A stretch of DNA of 64,000 bases from Rhodanobacter thiooxydans (GTDB taxonomy: Bacteria; Pseudomonadota; Gammaproteobacteria; Xanthomonadales; Rhodanobacteraceae). Numbering within the stretch: position 1 is the first letter of the stretch; each line of letters begins with the position of its first letter. Where the stretch lies: assembly GCF_021545845.1 (NCBI RefSeq), contig NZ_CP088923.1, positions 124,001 to 188,000 on the forward strand, written 5' to 3'. Positions 25,917 through 35,865 of this stretch are shown piece by piece. Position numbers and translations under genes: made by a program. Under the pieces are notes generated by a model that saw only the letters and a list, made by a program, of their open reading frames with translations, was not told the DNA's origin and did no database searches.

Positions 25917-27734
25917 TCACAGCACGCCGGCGCCGAGGTCGGCGTTGGCGGCTGCCTGGCGGAACAGGCCGAACAGTTCGCGGCCCATGCCGCTGTGCTC
26001 GCCGGACAGGTCGGCGACGTGCGGCAGGCGGGCGTCCAGTTCGTGCGCTTCCATCAGGACGTCCAGACGTCCGTTCGCCGCGTCCAGCCGGATGAGGTCG
26101 CCGTCGCGGATCTTGGCGAGGTTGCCGCCGGCCACCGCCTCGGGGGTCACGTGGATCGCCGCCGGCACGCGGCCGGAGGCGCCGGACATGCGCCCGTCGG
26201 TGAGCAGGGCGATGCGGTGGCCGCGGTCCTGCAGCAGCGCCAGCGTGGGGGTGAGCTTGTGCAGCTCGGGCATGCCGTTCGCGCGCGGACCCTGGAAGCG
26301 CACCACCGCCACGAAGTCGCGGTTGAGCTCGCCGCGCTTGAACGCGCCAGCCACCTCGTCCTGGTCGTTGAACACGATCGCCGGCGCCTCGATCAGCAGG
26401 CGGTCGTCCGGTACCGAGGAGACCTTGATCACCGCGCGGCCGAGGTTGCCGTCGAGCATGCGCAGGCCGCCGTCGGCGCGGAACGGTTCGTCCACGCCGC
26501 GCAGCACGCCGCGGTTGCCGCTCTGCTTGGCCACCGGCAGCCAGGCGATGTCGCCGGCCTCGTCCAGCTGCGGCACGCGCGTGTAGCCTTCCAGGCCGGT
26601 GCCGAAGATGGTCTGCACGTCGGCGTGCAGCAGGCCGGCGCCGAGCAGCTGGTCGATCAGGAACGCCATGCCGCCGGCGTCGTGGAACTGATTCACGTCG
26701 GCGTAGCCATTCGGGTACACGCGCGCCAGCAGCGGGATCACGCCGGACAGCGCGTCGAAGTCATCCCAGCGCAGCTGGATGCCGGCGGCGTGCGCGATCG
26801 CCACCAGGTGCAGCAGGTGGTTGGTGGAACCGCCGGTGGCGTGCAGGCCGATCACGCCGTTGATGATCGCGCGCTCGTCGATGAGGTGGCCGAGCGGCAG
26901 GTAATGGTCGCCCAGCGCGCTGAGGTCGGCGACGCGGCGCACCACCTCGGCGGTGAGCGCGTCGCGCAGCGGCGTGTCCGGCGGGGTGAAGCTGGCGCCG
27001 GGCAAGTGCAGGCCCATGATCTCCATCAGCATCTGGTTGGAGTTCGCGGTGCCGTAGAAGGTGCAGGTGCCAGGCGCGTGGTAGGAAGCGGCTTCGGCTT
27101 CCAGCAGTTCGGCCTTGCTCGCCTTGCCGTCGGCGAAGGCTTGGCGCACCTTCGATTTCTGCTCGTTCGGGATGCCGCTGGGCATCGGGCCGCTGGGCAC
27201 GAAGGCGGCGGGAAGATGGCCAAAGCTCAGTGCGGCGATCAGCAGTCCCGGCACGATCTTGTCGCAGATGCCGAGGAACAGCGCGCCATCGAACATGTCG
27301 TGCGACAGCGCCACCGCGGTGGCCAGCGCGATCACATCGCGCGAGAACAGCGACAGCTGCATGCCGGCGCGGCCCTGGGTAATGCCGTCGCACATCGCCG
27401 GCACGCCGCCAGCGACCTGCGCGGTGAAGCCGGCGTCACGGGCGATCTGGCGGATCAGCGCGGGGTAGCGCTCGTACGGCTGGTGCGCCGACAGCATGTC
27501 GTTGTAGGCGGTGACGATGGCGAGGTTGGCGTGCTGGCCGCTGCGCAGCGCGGCCTTGTCCTCGGTGCCGCAGGCGGCGAAGCCGTGCGCGAGGTTGCCG
27601 CAGGACAGGTGCCCGCGGCGCGGCCCGCTGCGGTCCGCCGCGTCGATCCGTGCGAGGTAGGCCGCGCGCGTCTCGCGACTGCGCTCGCGCAGGCGTTCGG
27701 TGACTTCGGCGACGACGGGATGGAGCGTGGTCAT
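25917..27734 (-). CDS. edd: 6-phosphogluconate dehydratase
   Basis: Dehydrates 6-phosphogluconate to KDPG. 605 residues, IlvD/Edd family. Cysteines for the iron-sulfur cluster lie in [18 protein letters not shown] and [10 protein letters not shown]. Further family motifs are [31 protein letters not shown] and [17 protein letters not shown]. Same strand as pgl and zwf upstream, with a GTAG repeat in between, and eda downstream across a 108-bp repeat. Confidence 0.95.
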   Translation of the reverse strand: MTTLHPVVAEVTERLRERSRETRAAYLARIDAADRSGPRRGHLSCGNLAHGFAACGTEDKAALRSGQHANLAIVTAYNDMLSAHQPYERYPALIRQIARDAGFTAQVAGGVPAMCDGITQGRAGMQLSLFSRDVIALATAVALSHDMFDGALFLGICDKIVPGLLIAALSFGHLPAAFVPSGPMPSGIPNEQKSKVRQAFADGKASKAELLEAEAASYHAPGTCTFYGTANSNQMLMEIMGLHLPGASFTPPDTPLRDALTAEVVRRVADLSALGDHYLPLGHLIDERAIINGVIGLHATGGSTNHLLHLVAIAHAAGIQLRWDDFDALSGVIPLLARVYPNGYADVNQFHDAGGMAFLIDQLLGAGLLHADVQTIFGTGLEGYTRVPQLDEAGDIAWLPVAKQSGNRGVLRGVDEPFRADGGLRMLDGNLGRAVIKVSSVPDDRLLIEAPAIVFNDQDEVAGAFKRGELNRDFVAVVRFQGPRANGMPELHKLTPTLALLQDRGHRIALLTDGRMSGASGRVPAAIHVTPEAVAGGNLAKIRDGDLIRLDAANGRLDVLMEAHELDARLPHVADLSGEHSGMGRELFGLFRQAAANADLGAGVL

Positions 27735-27750
27735 GATTCGTTCCGGTCAG

Positions 27751-27844
27751 GTAGGAGCGCACCCTGTGCGCGAACGGCGGGCGCAGCCCGCCTGTGGTGT
27801 GGCAAGGCAACCGCAAGAGCATCGCGCACAGGGTGCGCTCCTAC
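27751..27844. repeat. GTAG-headed palindromic repeat pair (pgl-edd)
   Basis: GTAGGAGCGCACCCTGTGCG faces CATCGCGCACAGGGTGCGC and TCCTAC. A shorter inverted repeat (GGCGGGC/GCCCGCC) sits inside. It could reduce read-through from zwf-pgl into edd. Confidence 0.8.
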
Positions 27845-27864
27845 GGGGATGCCGTTGGTGGTAG

Positions 27865-28578
27865 TCACGGGCACCAGTACACCGCCACCGGCACGCGCTG
27901 CTGGGTCAGCACCGCACGCACCGGGTAATGCTGCGCGGCGCCGAGACCGAGCCGCGCGTCGGCCAGCAGGTCGCGCTTTTTCTCGCCGGCGACCAGCAGG
28001 TACAGCGCGCGCGTTTCCAGCAGCGTCGGCAGGCTCAGCGTGATACGCGGCTCGCCGGCGCCGGGCGCGCGCATCGGCAGCACGCGGGCGCGGCCGTCCG
28101 GGTCCAGCGCCTCGGCCAGGTGGTCGCCGCCGGGGAAGAACGAGGCGGTGTGGCCGTCGTCGCCCATGCCCAGCACCACCGCGTCGAACGGCAGCGGCAG
28201 CGCGTCGATGCGCGCCGCGGCGGTGGCCAGCCCGGCTTCGGGGGCGGCATCGCCGGTATACAGCGGCACGAACGGCGCGGCCGCGGCGGCGTGCTGCAGC
28301 AGGCGCGCCTTCACCAGCCGTGCATTCGAGCGCTCGTCGGTATCAGGCACCCAGCGTTCGTCGACCAGGGTCACCTGCACCCGGGCCCAGTCGAGCTGCT
28401 CGCGCGCGAGGCGGTCGAAGAAATCCTTCGGCGTGCTGCCGCCGGAGACCGCCAGCACGGCATGGCCGCGTTCGGCCACACCGCTGCGCAGGCGCTCGGC
28501 GACGCGTTCAGCCAGCGCCGTGGCCTGCGCCTTGCAGTCGGTGAAGCTGTGCGTGGTGACGTTCAGGTGGGGAGTCAT
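27865..28578 (-). CDS. pgl: 6-phosphogluconolactonase
   Basis: Hydrolyses 6-phosphogluconolactone. 237 residues, DevB/SOL family: SGGSTPKDFFDRL, VTLVDERWVP and LGMGDDGHTASFFPG are the phosphate-binding and catalytic loops. It follows zwf (111-bp spacer) and precedes edd. Confidence 0.94.
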   Translation of the reverse strand: MTPHLNVTTHSFTDCKAQATALAERVAERLRSGVAERGHAVLAVSGGSTPKDFFDRLAREQLDWARVQVTLVDERWVPDTDERSNARLVKARLLQHAAAAAPFVPLYTGDAAPEAGLATAAARIDALPLPFDAVVLGMGDDGHTASFFPGGDHLAEALDPDGRARVLPMRAPGAGEPRITLSLPTLLETRALYLLVAGEKKRDLLADARLGLGAAQHYPVRAVLTQQRVPVAVYWCP

Positions 28579-28689
28579 GGCAGAACTGTCGCGCCGGGCA
28601 CCCAGGCGTGGCCGCGCGCATCGTGGTGAGGGGACGGCCAGTCTGCCGCAGGCATCGGGGTGATCGGGTGAAGCATCGGTAAACGCGGC

Positions 28690-30153
28690 CTATTCGCTGT
28701 CTTCGTTCCAGGTGCGGCCGTCGCGCTCGATCAGCGCCACCGCGGCGCTCGGCCCCCAGCTGCCGGCGGTATACGGTCGCGGCGCCTCGCCGCTGTCGGC
28801 CCAGGCGGCGAGGATCGGGCCGGCCCAGCGCCACGCCGCTTCCACTTCGTCGCGGCGCATGAACAGGGTGGGGTTGCCGCGCACCACGTCGAGCAGCAGG
28901 CGCTCGTACGCATCGGGCTGCTGCACGCCGAACGCCTCGGCGAAGCTCATGTCCAGCGGCACGTGGCGCAGGCGCAGGCCGCCCGGGCCGGGATGCTTGA
29001 TGGTCAGCCACAGCTTCACGCCCTCGTCCGGCTGCAGCCGCAGCACCAGCCGGTTCTGCGACAGCGTGCCGGAGTCGGGACTGAAGATCGAATGCGGCAC
29101 CGGCTTGAAGGTCACCACGATTTCCGACACCCGGCTCGGCAGCCGCTTGCCGGTGCGCAGGTAGAACGGCACGCCGGCCCAGCGCCAGTTGGCGATCTCC
29201 GCCTTCAGCGCGACGAAGGTTTCGGTGTTCGACTTGCTGTTGCCCAGCTCCTCTGGGTAACCCGGCACGCTGGCGCCCTCGGCCACGCCGGCGCGGTACT
29301 GGCCGCGCACGGTGAGCTGGGCGGCGTTGCTGTCGTCGATGGGCTTCAGCGAATGCAGCACCTTCAGCTTCTCGTCGCGCACCGCGTCGGGCGCCAGCGA
29401 GGACGGCGGCTCCATCGCCACCATGCACAGCAGCTGCAGCATGTGGTTCTGCACCATGTCGCGCAGCGCACCGGCGCGGTCGTAGTAGGCGCCGCGGTGG
29501 CCCACGCCGAGGGTTTCGGCCACGGTGATCTGCACGTGGTCGATGTGCCCGGCGTTCCACAGCGGCTCGAACAGCGCGTTGCCGAAGCGCAGCACCAGCA
29601 GGTTCTGCACCGTCTCCTTGCCGAGGTAGTGGTCGATGCGGAAGGTCTGCGATTCGCTGAACACCTTGCCGACCGCGTCGTTGATCTGGTTCGCGCTGGC
29701 CAGGTCGCGGCCGATCGGCTTCTCCAGCACCACGCGCGAGGCACCCTGGTTGAGCTGGTAGTGGCCCAGCCGGGTGCAGATGTCGACAAAAAGTTCGGGC
29801 GAGGTGGACAGGTAGAACACGCGCACGTGCTCGGGCTGTTTGCGCATGAACGCGGCGAAGTCGTCCCAGCCCTCGTCCTTGCGCGCATCCAGCGGGTGGT
29901 AGAACACCTGCTGCAGGAACACGTCGAGCTGTGCCGCCGCGCACACCCCGATCATCGCCTCGCGCAGGTGCGTACGGTAGCCGGCGTCGTCCAGCGCCTC
30001 GCGGGCGACGCCGACGATGCGACTGCTGCCGGGGATCTGGCCGTCGAGGAAGCGGTGGAACAGCGCGGGCAGCAGCTTGCGCACGGCGAGGTCGCCGGTG
30101 CCGCCGAAGATCACCAGGTCGAACGGTTCGACCGTTTGGGAGGAAGCAGTCAC
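28690..30153 (-). CDS. zwf: Glucose-6-phosphate 1-dehydrogenase
   Basis: First step from glucose-6-phosphate into the Entner-Doudoroff route. 487 residues. Nucleotide-binding FGGTGDLAVRKLLPALF, substrate-binding RIDHYLGKETVQN with the catalytic His-Asp pair, and EKPIGRD are all present. It begins at a GTG seven bases after GAGG. It is the first gene of zwf-pgl-edd-eda and is divergent from the NagR-like regulator with a 347-bp shared control region. Confidence 0.96.
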   Translation of the reverse strand: MTASSQTVEPFDLVIFGGTGDLAVRKLLPALFHRFLDGQIPGSSRIVGVAREALDDAGYRTHLREAMIGVCAAAQLDVFLQQVFYHPLDARKDEGWDDFAAFMRKQPEHVRVFYLSTSPELFVDICTRLGHYQLNQGASRVVLEKPIGRDLASANQINDAVGKVFSESQTFRIDHYLGKETVQNLLVLRFGNALFEPLWNAGHIDHVQITVAETLGVGHRGAYYDRAGALRDMVQNHMLQLLCMVAMEPPSSLAPDAVRDEKLKVLHSLKPIDDSNAAQLTVRGQYRAGVAEGASVPGYPEELGNSKSNTETFVALKAEIANWRWAGVPFYLRTGKRLPSRVSEIVVTFKPVPHSIFSPDSGTLSQNRLVLRLQPDEGVKLWLTIKHPGPGGLRLRHVPLDMSFAEAFGVQQPDAYERLLLDVVRGNPTLFMRRDEVEAAWRWAGPILAAWADSGEAPRPYTAGSWGPSAAVALIERDGRTWNEDSE

Positions 30154-30500
30154 GCGATTACCTCGACTCGATGCCGGATGGTGGGCAGGGCGGCCGGTGG
30201 CGCGCTTGCCCGGGTTGGCTTTGATCGTACCAGTGAAATACCAGATCGACTACCGCATTGCATACGAATTCATGCGGAGGCTCGATCGGGCAGCCGCGGG
30301 CGCACTCGCCATCCCGTTCGTCCCGAGTGCAGGCTACGGGCCGTAATCGCTGGGATTAGCCAAGTCCGTGGGGCACTTCGGGTCCGCCCGCCGAGGCGAA
30401 CCAGGCTCATGCAGACGGATTCGAGCCGCCGGGCACTCCAGGGTCGAGAGACGTACCGGGCGGCTTGCGGCCAGTGGTTCGCTATTGGTATCGTTCGCGC
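30154..30500. promoter_or_regulatory. Divergent control region of zwf and the nag operon
   Basis: 347 bp without a gene. TACCAG occurs twice as a direct repeat one helical turn apart (30228-30233 and 30239-30244) on the zwf side, and GGTAT recurs near the regulator start (30487). GntR-family operators often use TGGTA/TACCA halves, so these are candidate operators. A promoter-like TTGCGG-N18-TATCGT ends six bases before the regulator ATG, which would make that mRNA leaderless. All low certainty. Confidence 0.35.
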
Positions 30501-31253
30501 ATGGAAGCCGCCCTTGCCCACGAATACCGCCGGATCTGCCACGACCCGGCCACGCACCAGCCGCTGGCCTACCTGCGCCTGCGCCAGGCGATCCGCAACA
30601 TCATCGGGCACCGTGACATCGAGCCGGGCCAGGCGCTGCCCAGCGAGCGCGATCTGTCGCAGACGCTGAAGCTGTCGCGGGTGACCGTGCGCAAGGCGAT
30701 CGCCGGCCTGGTCGAGGAAGGCCTGCTGACCCAGCGCCACGGCGCCGGCACCTTCATCGCCGAGCGCATCGTCAAGCCGATGTCGCGGCTGACCAGCTTC
30801 ACCGAGGACCTGCGCGAGCGCGGCCTGTCGCCGCGCTCGGAATTCTTCGAGCGCGGCATCGGCGAGGTGACGCCGGAGGAGTCGATGGCACTGAACCTGT
30901 CGCCCGGCTCGCTGGTGGTGCGCCTGCACCGCGTGCGCTACGGCCAGGACGAGCCGCTGGCGATCGAGCGCAGCGTGGTTCCGGCCAGCGTGCTGCCCGA
31001 CCCGCTGCTGGTGCACGACTCGCTGTACGAGGCGCTGGAAAAACTCAACGCACGCCCGCGCCGCGCGCTGCAGCGGCTGCGCGCGGTGTCGCTGAACGCG
31101 CAGCAGGCGCGGCTGCTGCACGTCGGCGTGGGCAGCGCCGGGCTGAACATCGAGCGGCGCAGCTTCCTCGACGACGGCCGCGTGGTCGAGTTCACCTGCT
31201 CCTGGTACCGCGGCGACATCTACGATTTCGTCGCCGAACTGCAGACCGACTGA
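30501..31253 (+). CDS. nagR: GntR/HutC-family regulator of amino-sugar genes (NagR/NagQ-like)
   Basis: 250 residues: an N-terminal winged helix-turn-helix (PLAYLRLRQAIRNIIGHRDI, LPSERDLSQTLKLSRVTVRK, GLLTQRHGAGTFIAE) and a C-terminal UTRA effector domain (about 90-245, ending FVAELQTD). Placement directly before nagB-II (9 bp) and nagA indicates a GlcNAc-phosphate-responsive repressor. No Shine-Dalgarno is seen before the ATG. The regulator could also act on zwf, which shares the control region. Confidence 0.85.
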   Translation: MEAALAHEYRRICHDPATHQPLAYLRLRQAIRNIIGHRDIEPGQALPSERDLSQTLKLSRVTVRKAIAGLVEEGLLTQRHGAGTFIAERIVKPMSRLTSFTEDLRERGLSPRSEFFERGIGEVTPEESMALNLSPGSLVVRLHRVRYGQDEPLAIERSVVPASVLPDPLLVHDSLYEALEKLNARPRRALQRLRAVSLNAQQARLLHVGVGSAGLNIERRSFLDDGRVVEFTCSWYRGDIYDFVAELQTD

Positions 31254-31262
31254 AGGAACGCC

Positions 31263-32294
31263 ATGGACGCCCGCGACACTCTGATGTTCCAGGAGGCGCA
31301 CGAGTCGGCCGCGGTGCTGGCGCGCCAGTTCGCCGCGAACGAGGCGGTGGTGGCCGCGTTGGCGCGTGAGCTGCGCGCGCAGCCGCCGCGCTTCATCGTC
31401 ACCTGCGCGCGCGGCAGCTCCGACCATGCGGCGGCCTACGCCAAGTACGTGTTCGAGACCCAGCTGGGCATCGTCACCGCCTCGGCCTCGCCGTCGGTCA
31501 CTTCGGTGTACGCGGCCGAGCAGCGCTGGCAGGGCGCGCTGTTCATCGCGATCTCGCAGTCGGGCAAGAGCCCCGACCTGCTGCGCAATGCGCAGGCCGC
31601 GAAGGTCGCCGGCGCGCGCGTGGTGGCGCTGGTGAACGTGGCCGATTCGCCGCTGGCGGCGCTGGCCGACACGGTGATCCCGCTGCACGCCGGCCCCGAG
31701 CGCAGCGTGGCGGCCACCAAGAGCTATATCGCCGCGCTGGCCGCGGTGCTGCACCTGTGCGCGCGCTGGCGCGGCGACGCCGAACTCGGCACCGCCCTGC
31801 AGGCGCTGCCGGATGCGTTGCGCGCCGGCTGGGACGCGGACTGGTCGGCGCTGGTCGATGGCCTGGCCGGGGCGCACAACCTGTTCGTGGTCGGTCGCGG
31901 CTACGGCCTCGGCATCGCGCTGGAGGCGGCGCTGAAGTTCAAGGAAACCTGCGGCCTGCACGCCGAGGCGTTCAGCGCGGCCGAGGTGAAGCATGGCCCG
32001 ATGGCGCTGGTCGGCCCGGATTTTCCGGTGCTGTGCTTCGCTCAGGACGACGACACGCTGGACAGCACGCTGGCGGTGGCGCGCGAATTCCGCGGCCGCG
32101 GCGCGCAGGTGTTCGTGGCCGCGCCCGGGCTGCATGGCGCTGGCAGCTTGCCGGTGGCCGGCGGCCTGCCGGCGCTGTGCACGCCGCTGCTGACCATCCA
32201 GAGCTTCTACCGCGCGGCCAGCGCCCTGGCGCTGCGCCGCGGCTTCAACCCCGACCTGCCGCCGCATCTGAACAAGGTCACCGAAACCGTTTGA
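31263..32294 (+). CDS. nagB: Glucosamine-6-phosphate deaminase, SIS type (NagB-II)
   Basis: 343 residues with two SIS domains: CARGSSDHAAAYAKYV and AISQSGKSPDLL in the first; VVGRGYGLGIALEAALKFKE and AEAFSAAEVKHGPMALV in the second. It lacks the glutaminase domain of GlmS. In this gene order it fits NagB-II, which converts glucosamine-6-phosphate to fructose-6-phosphate and ammonia. Nine bases after nagR, 143 before nagA. Confidence 0.87.
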   Translation: MDARDTLMFQEAHESAAVLARQFAANEAVVAALARELRAQPPRFIVTCARGSSDHAAAYAKYVFETQLGIVTASASPSVTSVYAAEQRWQGALFIAISQSGKSPDLLRNAQAAKVAGARVVALVNVADSPLAALADTVIPLHAGPERSVAATKSYIAALAAVLHLCARWRGDAELGTALQALPDALRAGWDADWSALVDGLAGAHNLFVVGRGYGLGIALEAALKFKETCGLHAEAFSAAEVKHGPMALVGPDFPVLCFAQDDDTLDSTLAVAREFRGRGAQVFVAAPGLHGAGSLPVAGGLPALCTPLLTIQSFYRAASALALRRGFNPDLPPHLNKVTETV

Positions 32295-32307
32295 TCCGAT
32301 GGCATGG

Positions 32308-32407
32308 GTAGGAGCCCGCTCGCGGGCGATGCCTTGAAAGCCGAGATTCGGGATTCGGAATTCGGGATTCGCAAAAGCAAGAGCATCGCCCGCGAGCGGG
32401 CTCCTAC
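32308..32407. repeat. GTAG-headed palindromic repeat pair (nagB-nagA)
   Basis: GTAGGAGCCCGCTCGCGGGC faces GCCCGCGAGCGGGCTCCTAC. The centre carries GGGATTC-like micro-repeats as at 16087. It fills the spacer between nagB-II and nagA. Confidence 0.85.
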
Positions 32408-32437
32408 GTGAGGTTTCGCGTCCATGGTCGATCACGC

Positions 32438-33574
32438 ATGAAGTCGCTCACCCACGCCCGCGTACTCACCGCCCACGGCTGGCGTGACGACCTCGCCGTG
32501 CTGCTCGACGGTGCGCACATCGTCGACCTGCTGCCGCCATCCGACCCGCGCGTGCGCACCGCGCAACAACACGACCTGCGCGGCGCCATGCTGCTGCCCG
32601 GCTTCATCGACGTGCAGGTCAACGGCGGCGGCGGCGTGCTGTTCAACGACGCGCCCACGGTGGAGACGATCCGCACCATCGGCGCCGCGCATCGCCGCTT
32701 CGGCACCACCGGCTTCCTGCCCACCCTGATCAGCGACAGCGTCGACATCATGCGCGCCGCACTGGCCGCAGTGGAACAGGCGTTCGAGGAAGGCGTGCCG
32801 GGCCTGCTCGGCATCCATCTGGAAGGCCCGTACCTCGCCCCTGAGCGCAAGGGCGTGCACGACGCGAAGTGGTTCCACGTGCCCGGCGAGGAAGAACTCG
32901 CCATGCTGTGCGCACCGCACCGCGGCGTGCGGCTGCTGACGCTGGCGCCCGAGCGCGTGCCGCACCACGTCATTGCGCGGCTGACTGCCGCCGGCGTGCT
33001 CGTCAACGCCGGCCACACGGCGGCCGACTACGCCACCACCCGCGTCGCACTGGCCGCGGGTGTGCGCGGCTTCACCCACCTGTTCAACGCGATGACTCCG
33101 CTGGGCAGCCGCGAACCCGGCGTGGTCGGCGCGGCGCTGGACGACCCCGGCAGCTGGTGCGGCCTCATCGTCGATGGCCACCACGTGCATCCGGCCAGCC
33201 TGCGCGTGGCGATCGCCGCCAAGCCGCGCGGCAAGATGCTGCTGGTCACCGACGCGATGCCGCCGGTCGGTGCGGACCGCCCCGACTATGTGTTGAACGG
33301 CGAAACCATCATCGTGAAGGACGGCATCTGCCAGACCGCCGGCGGCGTGCTCGCCGGTTCCGCGCTGGACATGGCCAGCGCCGTGCGCAACACCGTGCAG
33401 ATGCTCGGCCTGCCGCTGGACGAGGCGGTGCGCATGGCCAGCACCTGGCCGGCCGAGTTCCTCGGCTTGGGCGAAAGCCACGGCCGCATCGCGCCCGGTT
33501 ACCGCGCCGACCTGGTGGTGCTGGACGCGGAATACCGCGTGCAACAGAGCTGGGTCGGCGGGAAAAGCGGGTAG
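32438..33574 (+). CDS. nagA: N-acetylglucosamine-6-phosphate deacetylase
   Basis: 378 residues, amidohydrolase fold. Metal and substrate motifs are PGFIDVQVNGGGG, GIHLEGPYLAPERKG, NAGHTAADY, FTHLFNAMTP, VDGHHVHP and VTDAMPPVG. It makes glucosamine-6-phosphate for the preceding enzyme. The start is the ATG of MKSLTHARV; a GTG 30 bases upstream lies in the repeat edge. Confidence 0.93.
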   Translation: MKSLTHARVLTAHGWRDDLAVLLDGAHIVDLLPPSDPRVRTAQQHDLRGAMLLPGFIDVQVNGGGGVLFNDAPTVETIRTIGAAHRRFGTTGFLPTLISDSVDIMRAALAAVEQAFEEGVPGLLGIHLEGPYLAPERKGVHDAKWFHVPGEEELAMLCAPHRGVRLLTLAPERVPHHVIARLTAAGVLVNAGHTAADYATTRVALAAGVRGFTHLFNAMTPLGSREPGVVGAALDDPGSWCGLIVDGHHVHPASLRVAIAAKPRGKMLLVTDAMPPVGADRPDYVLNGETIIVKDGICQTAGGVLAGSALDMASAVRNTVQMLGLPLDEAVRMASTWPAEFLGLGESHGRIAPGYRADLVVLDAEYRVQQSWVGGKSG

Positions 33575-33617
33575 GAGCGCATTGCCCAAATAGCCGTCCG
33601 AAGCTAAAGTAGCGCGG

Positions 33618-33822
33618 TTCAGGTGTCCCGACGGCCCAGCGCCCAAGGGATGAAACGGGAAGCCGGTGCGTGGTGCGCAAACGCACTGCAAGGCCGGCGC
33701 TGCCCCCGCAACGGTAAGCGAGATCACGAGCGGCGGACGCCACTGTGCATGGCACGGGAAGGCGCCGCTCGGGGCATGCGGATCGCCGCACGCCACTCGC
33801 CAGCCCGGAGACCGGCCGGAAC
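33618..33822 (+). ncRNA. Cobalamin riboswitch
   Basis: The conserved B12 box GCTGCCCCCGCAACGGTA is at 33699-33716. Upstream are TTCAGGTGTCCC and GGGATGAAACGGGAAGCCGGTGCG, downstream the closing CAGCCCGGAGACCGGCC. Order and spacing are those of the coenzyme-B12 aptamer. The leader continues to the btuB ATG at 33967. In this class, adenosylcobalamin binding blocks translation or transcription of the downstream receptor. Confidence 0.93.
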
Positions 33823-33966
33823 GCTTTCCTGGTGGCTCGCGGTGGGCGAGGCCGAACCACGTGTCGGTCGATCCTGCCCGCCCGTCGTTCCGTCTTCCTC
33901 CCATGCCTGTCGCCAGCTCATTGGACACATGAGTCGTGCGCGGGTGCACGGCGTAGAGGAACGAAC

Positions 33967-35817
33967 ATGAAGAAGACCCTGCTGACCGCGGCGCTGCTCG
34001 GCTGCACGCTGGCCGCCCACGCGGCCGACCAGAACGACGCCTCGTCGCTGAGCCCGGTGATCGTCACCGCCACGCGCACCGCGATCACCGCCGACGACGC
34101 GCTGTCCTCGGTGACCGTGATCACCCGCGCCGACATCGAGCGGCTGCAGCCGCTGTCGGTGCCGGATCTGCTGGCCGGCCTGCCCGGTCTGAGCTTCGCC
34201 AACACCGGCGGTTACGGCGAACAGACTTCGCTGTTCATGCGCGGCACCAACTCCACCCACACCCTGCTGCTGGTCGACGGTGTGCGGGTGGCCTCGGTCA
34301 GCGCCGGGCTGGCGGCGTTCGAGCAGATTCCGGTGGAGCAGATCGAGCGCATCGAGGTGGTACGCGGCCCGCGTTCCAGCCTGTACGGCGCCGACGCGAT
34401 CGGTGGAGTGATCCAGATCTTCACCCGGCGCGGTACGCCGGGCGGCGGCCTGCAACCCACGTTCAGCGTGACCACCGGCAGCAACCATCTGCTGCGCGGG
34501 CAGGCCGGCCTGGCCGGCGGCGACGAGCATGCCTGGTACCACCTCAGCGTCGGCGCGCAGTACACGCGCGGCATCAACGCCTGTCGCGTCGGTGCGGCCG
34601 AGGCCTTCGCCGGCTGCTTTGCCGACGAGCCGGACCGCGACGCCTTCCGCAACAGGAACCTGAGCGCCGGCGGCGGCTACCGCTGGGACAACGGCGCCGA
34701 GCTCAGCGGCACCTGGCTGCGCAGCCTCGGCGAGATCCATTACGACGGCAGCTACCAGAACCGCAGCCGCACCGTGCAGCAGGTCGCCGGCAGCCACCTC
34801 AGCTTCAACCCGCTGCAGGCGTGGAAGACCACGCTGAGCGTGGGCCAGAACCTGGACCGCTACGACAACTACGAGAACCAGGCCTTCGTCGGCTACATCT
34901 ACTCGCGGCGCAACCAGGCGTCGTGGCAGAACGACATCAGCGTGGCCAGCAACCAGCTACTCACGCTCGGCATCGACTGGCAGGGCGAACACATCGACAG
35001 CGACACCGGCTTCCTCGCCAATCACCGCAACGATACCGGCGGCTACGCGCAGTACCAGGGCACGTTCGGCCGCAACGAAGTGGAGCTGTCGGCACGGCGC
35101 GACCACAACAGCCAGTTCGGCAACCACAACACCGGCGCGGCGGCATGGGGTTATCACTTCGACGGTGGGCTGAAGCTCTCCGCCAGCTACGGCAGCGCGT
35201 TCCATGCGCCGACCTTCAACGACCTGTACTACCCGTACGGCAGCGGCAATCCGAAGCTGAGGCCGGAGAAGTCGCGCAGCGCCGAACTGGGCCTGAGTCA
35301 GCAGCAGGATACGTGGAACTGGGCGCTGAACGCCTACCAGACCCGCATCGACCAGCTGATCGCGCTGGACAGCAACTGGGTGCCGCGGAATGTGAGCAAG
35401 GCCCGCATCCGCGGCGTGGAAGGCCAGCTCGGCGCCAACCTCGCCGGCTGGCAGCTGCAGAGCTACCTGACCTGGCTGCAGCCGCGCAACGAAGACGGCG
35501 GCGCGAACGACGGCAAGCTGCTGCCGCGCCGGCGCGAGCACACCGCGCGGGTGGACCTGGACCGGCGCTTCGGCGCCTTCGGCGTCGGCGCCACCGTCTT
35601 CGCCGCCGGGCGCGGTTTCGACGATGCGGCCAACCGGCACCGGCTCGGCGGCTACTCCACCACCGACCTGCGCGCCAGTTGGCATTTCGCGCCGGACTGG
35701 CAGGTGGAGGCGCGGCTGGCCAACGTGTTCGACCACCGCTACGAGACCGTGTGGTACTTCAACCAGCCCGGTCGCGGCGCGTTCCTGACCCTGCGCTACA
35801 GCCCCGCGGCACGCTGA
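33967..35817 (+). CDS. btuB: TonB-dependent vitamin B12 receptor, BtuB-type
   Basis: 616 residues with signal peptide MKKTLLTAALLGCTLAAHA. A TonB box follows (SPVIVTATRT), then a plug domain to about residue 150 (TLLLVDGVRVASVSAG, ERIEVVRGPRSSLYGADAIGG) and a beta-barrel with repeated aromatic strands. The last strand GAFLTLRYS precedes a short tail (PAAR), so the usual terminal aromatic residue is not the last one. The cobalamin riboswitch upstream identifies the substrate. No btuCDF or cobalamin synthesis gene is nearby. Confidence 0.92.
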   Translation: MKKTLLTAALLGCTLAAHAADQNDASSLSPVIVTATRTAITADDALSSVTVITRADIERLQPLSVPDLLAGLPGLSFANTGGYGEQTSLFMRGTNSTHTLLLVDGVRVASVSAGLAAFEQIPVEQIERIEVVRGPRSSLYGADAIGGVIQIFTRRGTPGGGLQPTFSVTTGSNHLLRGQAGLAGGDEHAWYHLSVGAQYTRGINACRVGAAEAFAGCFADEPDRDAFRNRNLSAGGGYRWDNGAELSGTWLRSLGEIHYDGSYQNRSRTVQQVAGSHLSFNPLQAWKTTLSVGQNLDRYDNYENQAFVGYIYSRRNQASWQNDISVASNQLLTLGIDWQGEHIDSDTGFLANHRNDTGGYAQYQGTFGRNEVELSARRDHNSQFGNHNTGAAAWGYHFDGGLKLSASYGSAFHAPTFNDLYYPYGSGNPKLRPEKSRSAELGLSQQQDTWNWALNAYQTRIDQLIALDSNWVPRNVSKARIRGVEGQLGANLAGWQLQSYLTWLQPRNEDGGANDGKLLPRRREHTARVDLDRRFGAFGVGATVFAAGRGFDDAANRHRLGGYSTTDLRASWHFAPDWQVEARLANVFDHRYETVWYFNQPGRGAFLTLRYSPAAR

Positions 35818-35831
35818 GCCGTGCCATGCAT

Positions 35832-35859
35832 GCAGGAAGCCCGGCCGCGGGTTTCCTGC
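35832..35859 (+). terminator. Hairpin after btuB
   Basis: Arms GCAGGAAGCCCG and CGGGTTTCCTGC pair over 12 bp with one G-U and a four-base loop, 15 bases after the btuB stop. A T run is lacking. Confidence 0.5.
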
Positions 35860-35865
35860 AGGCGG

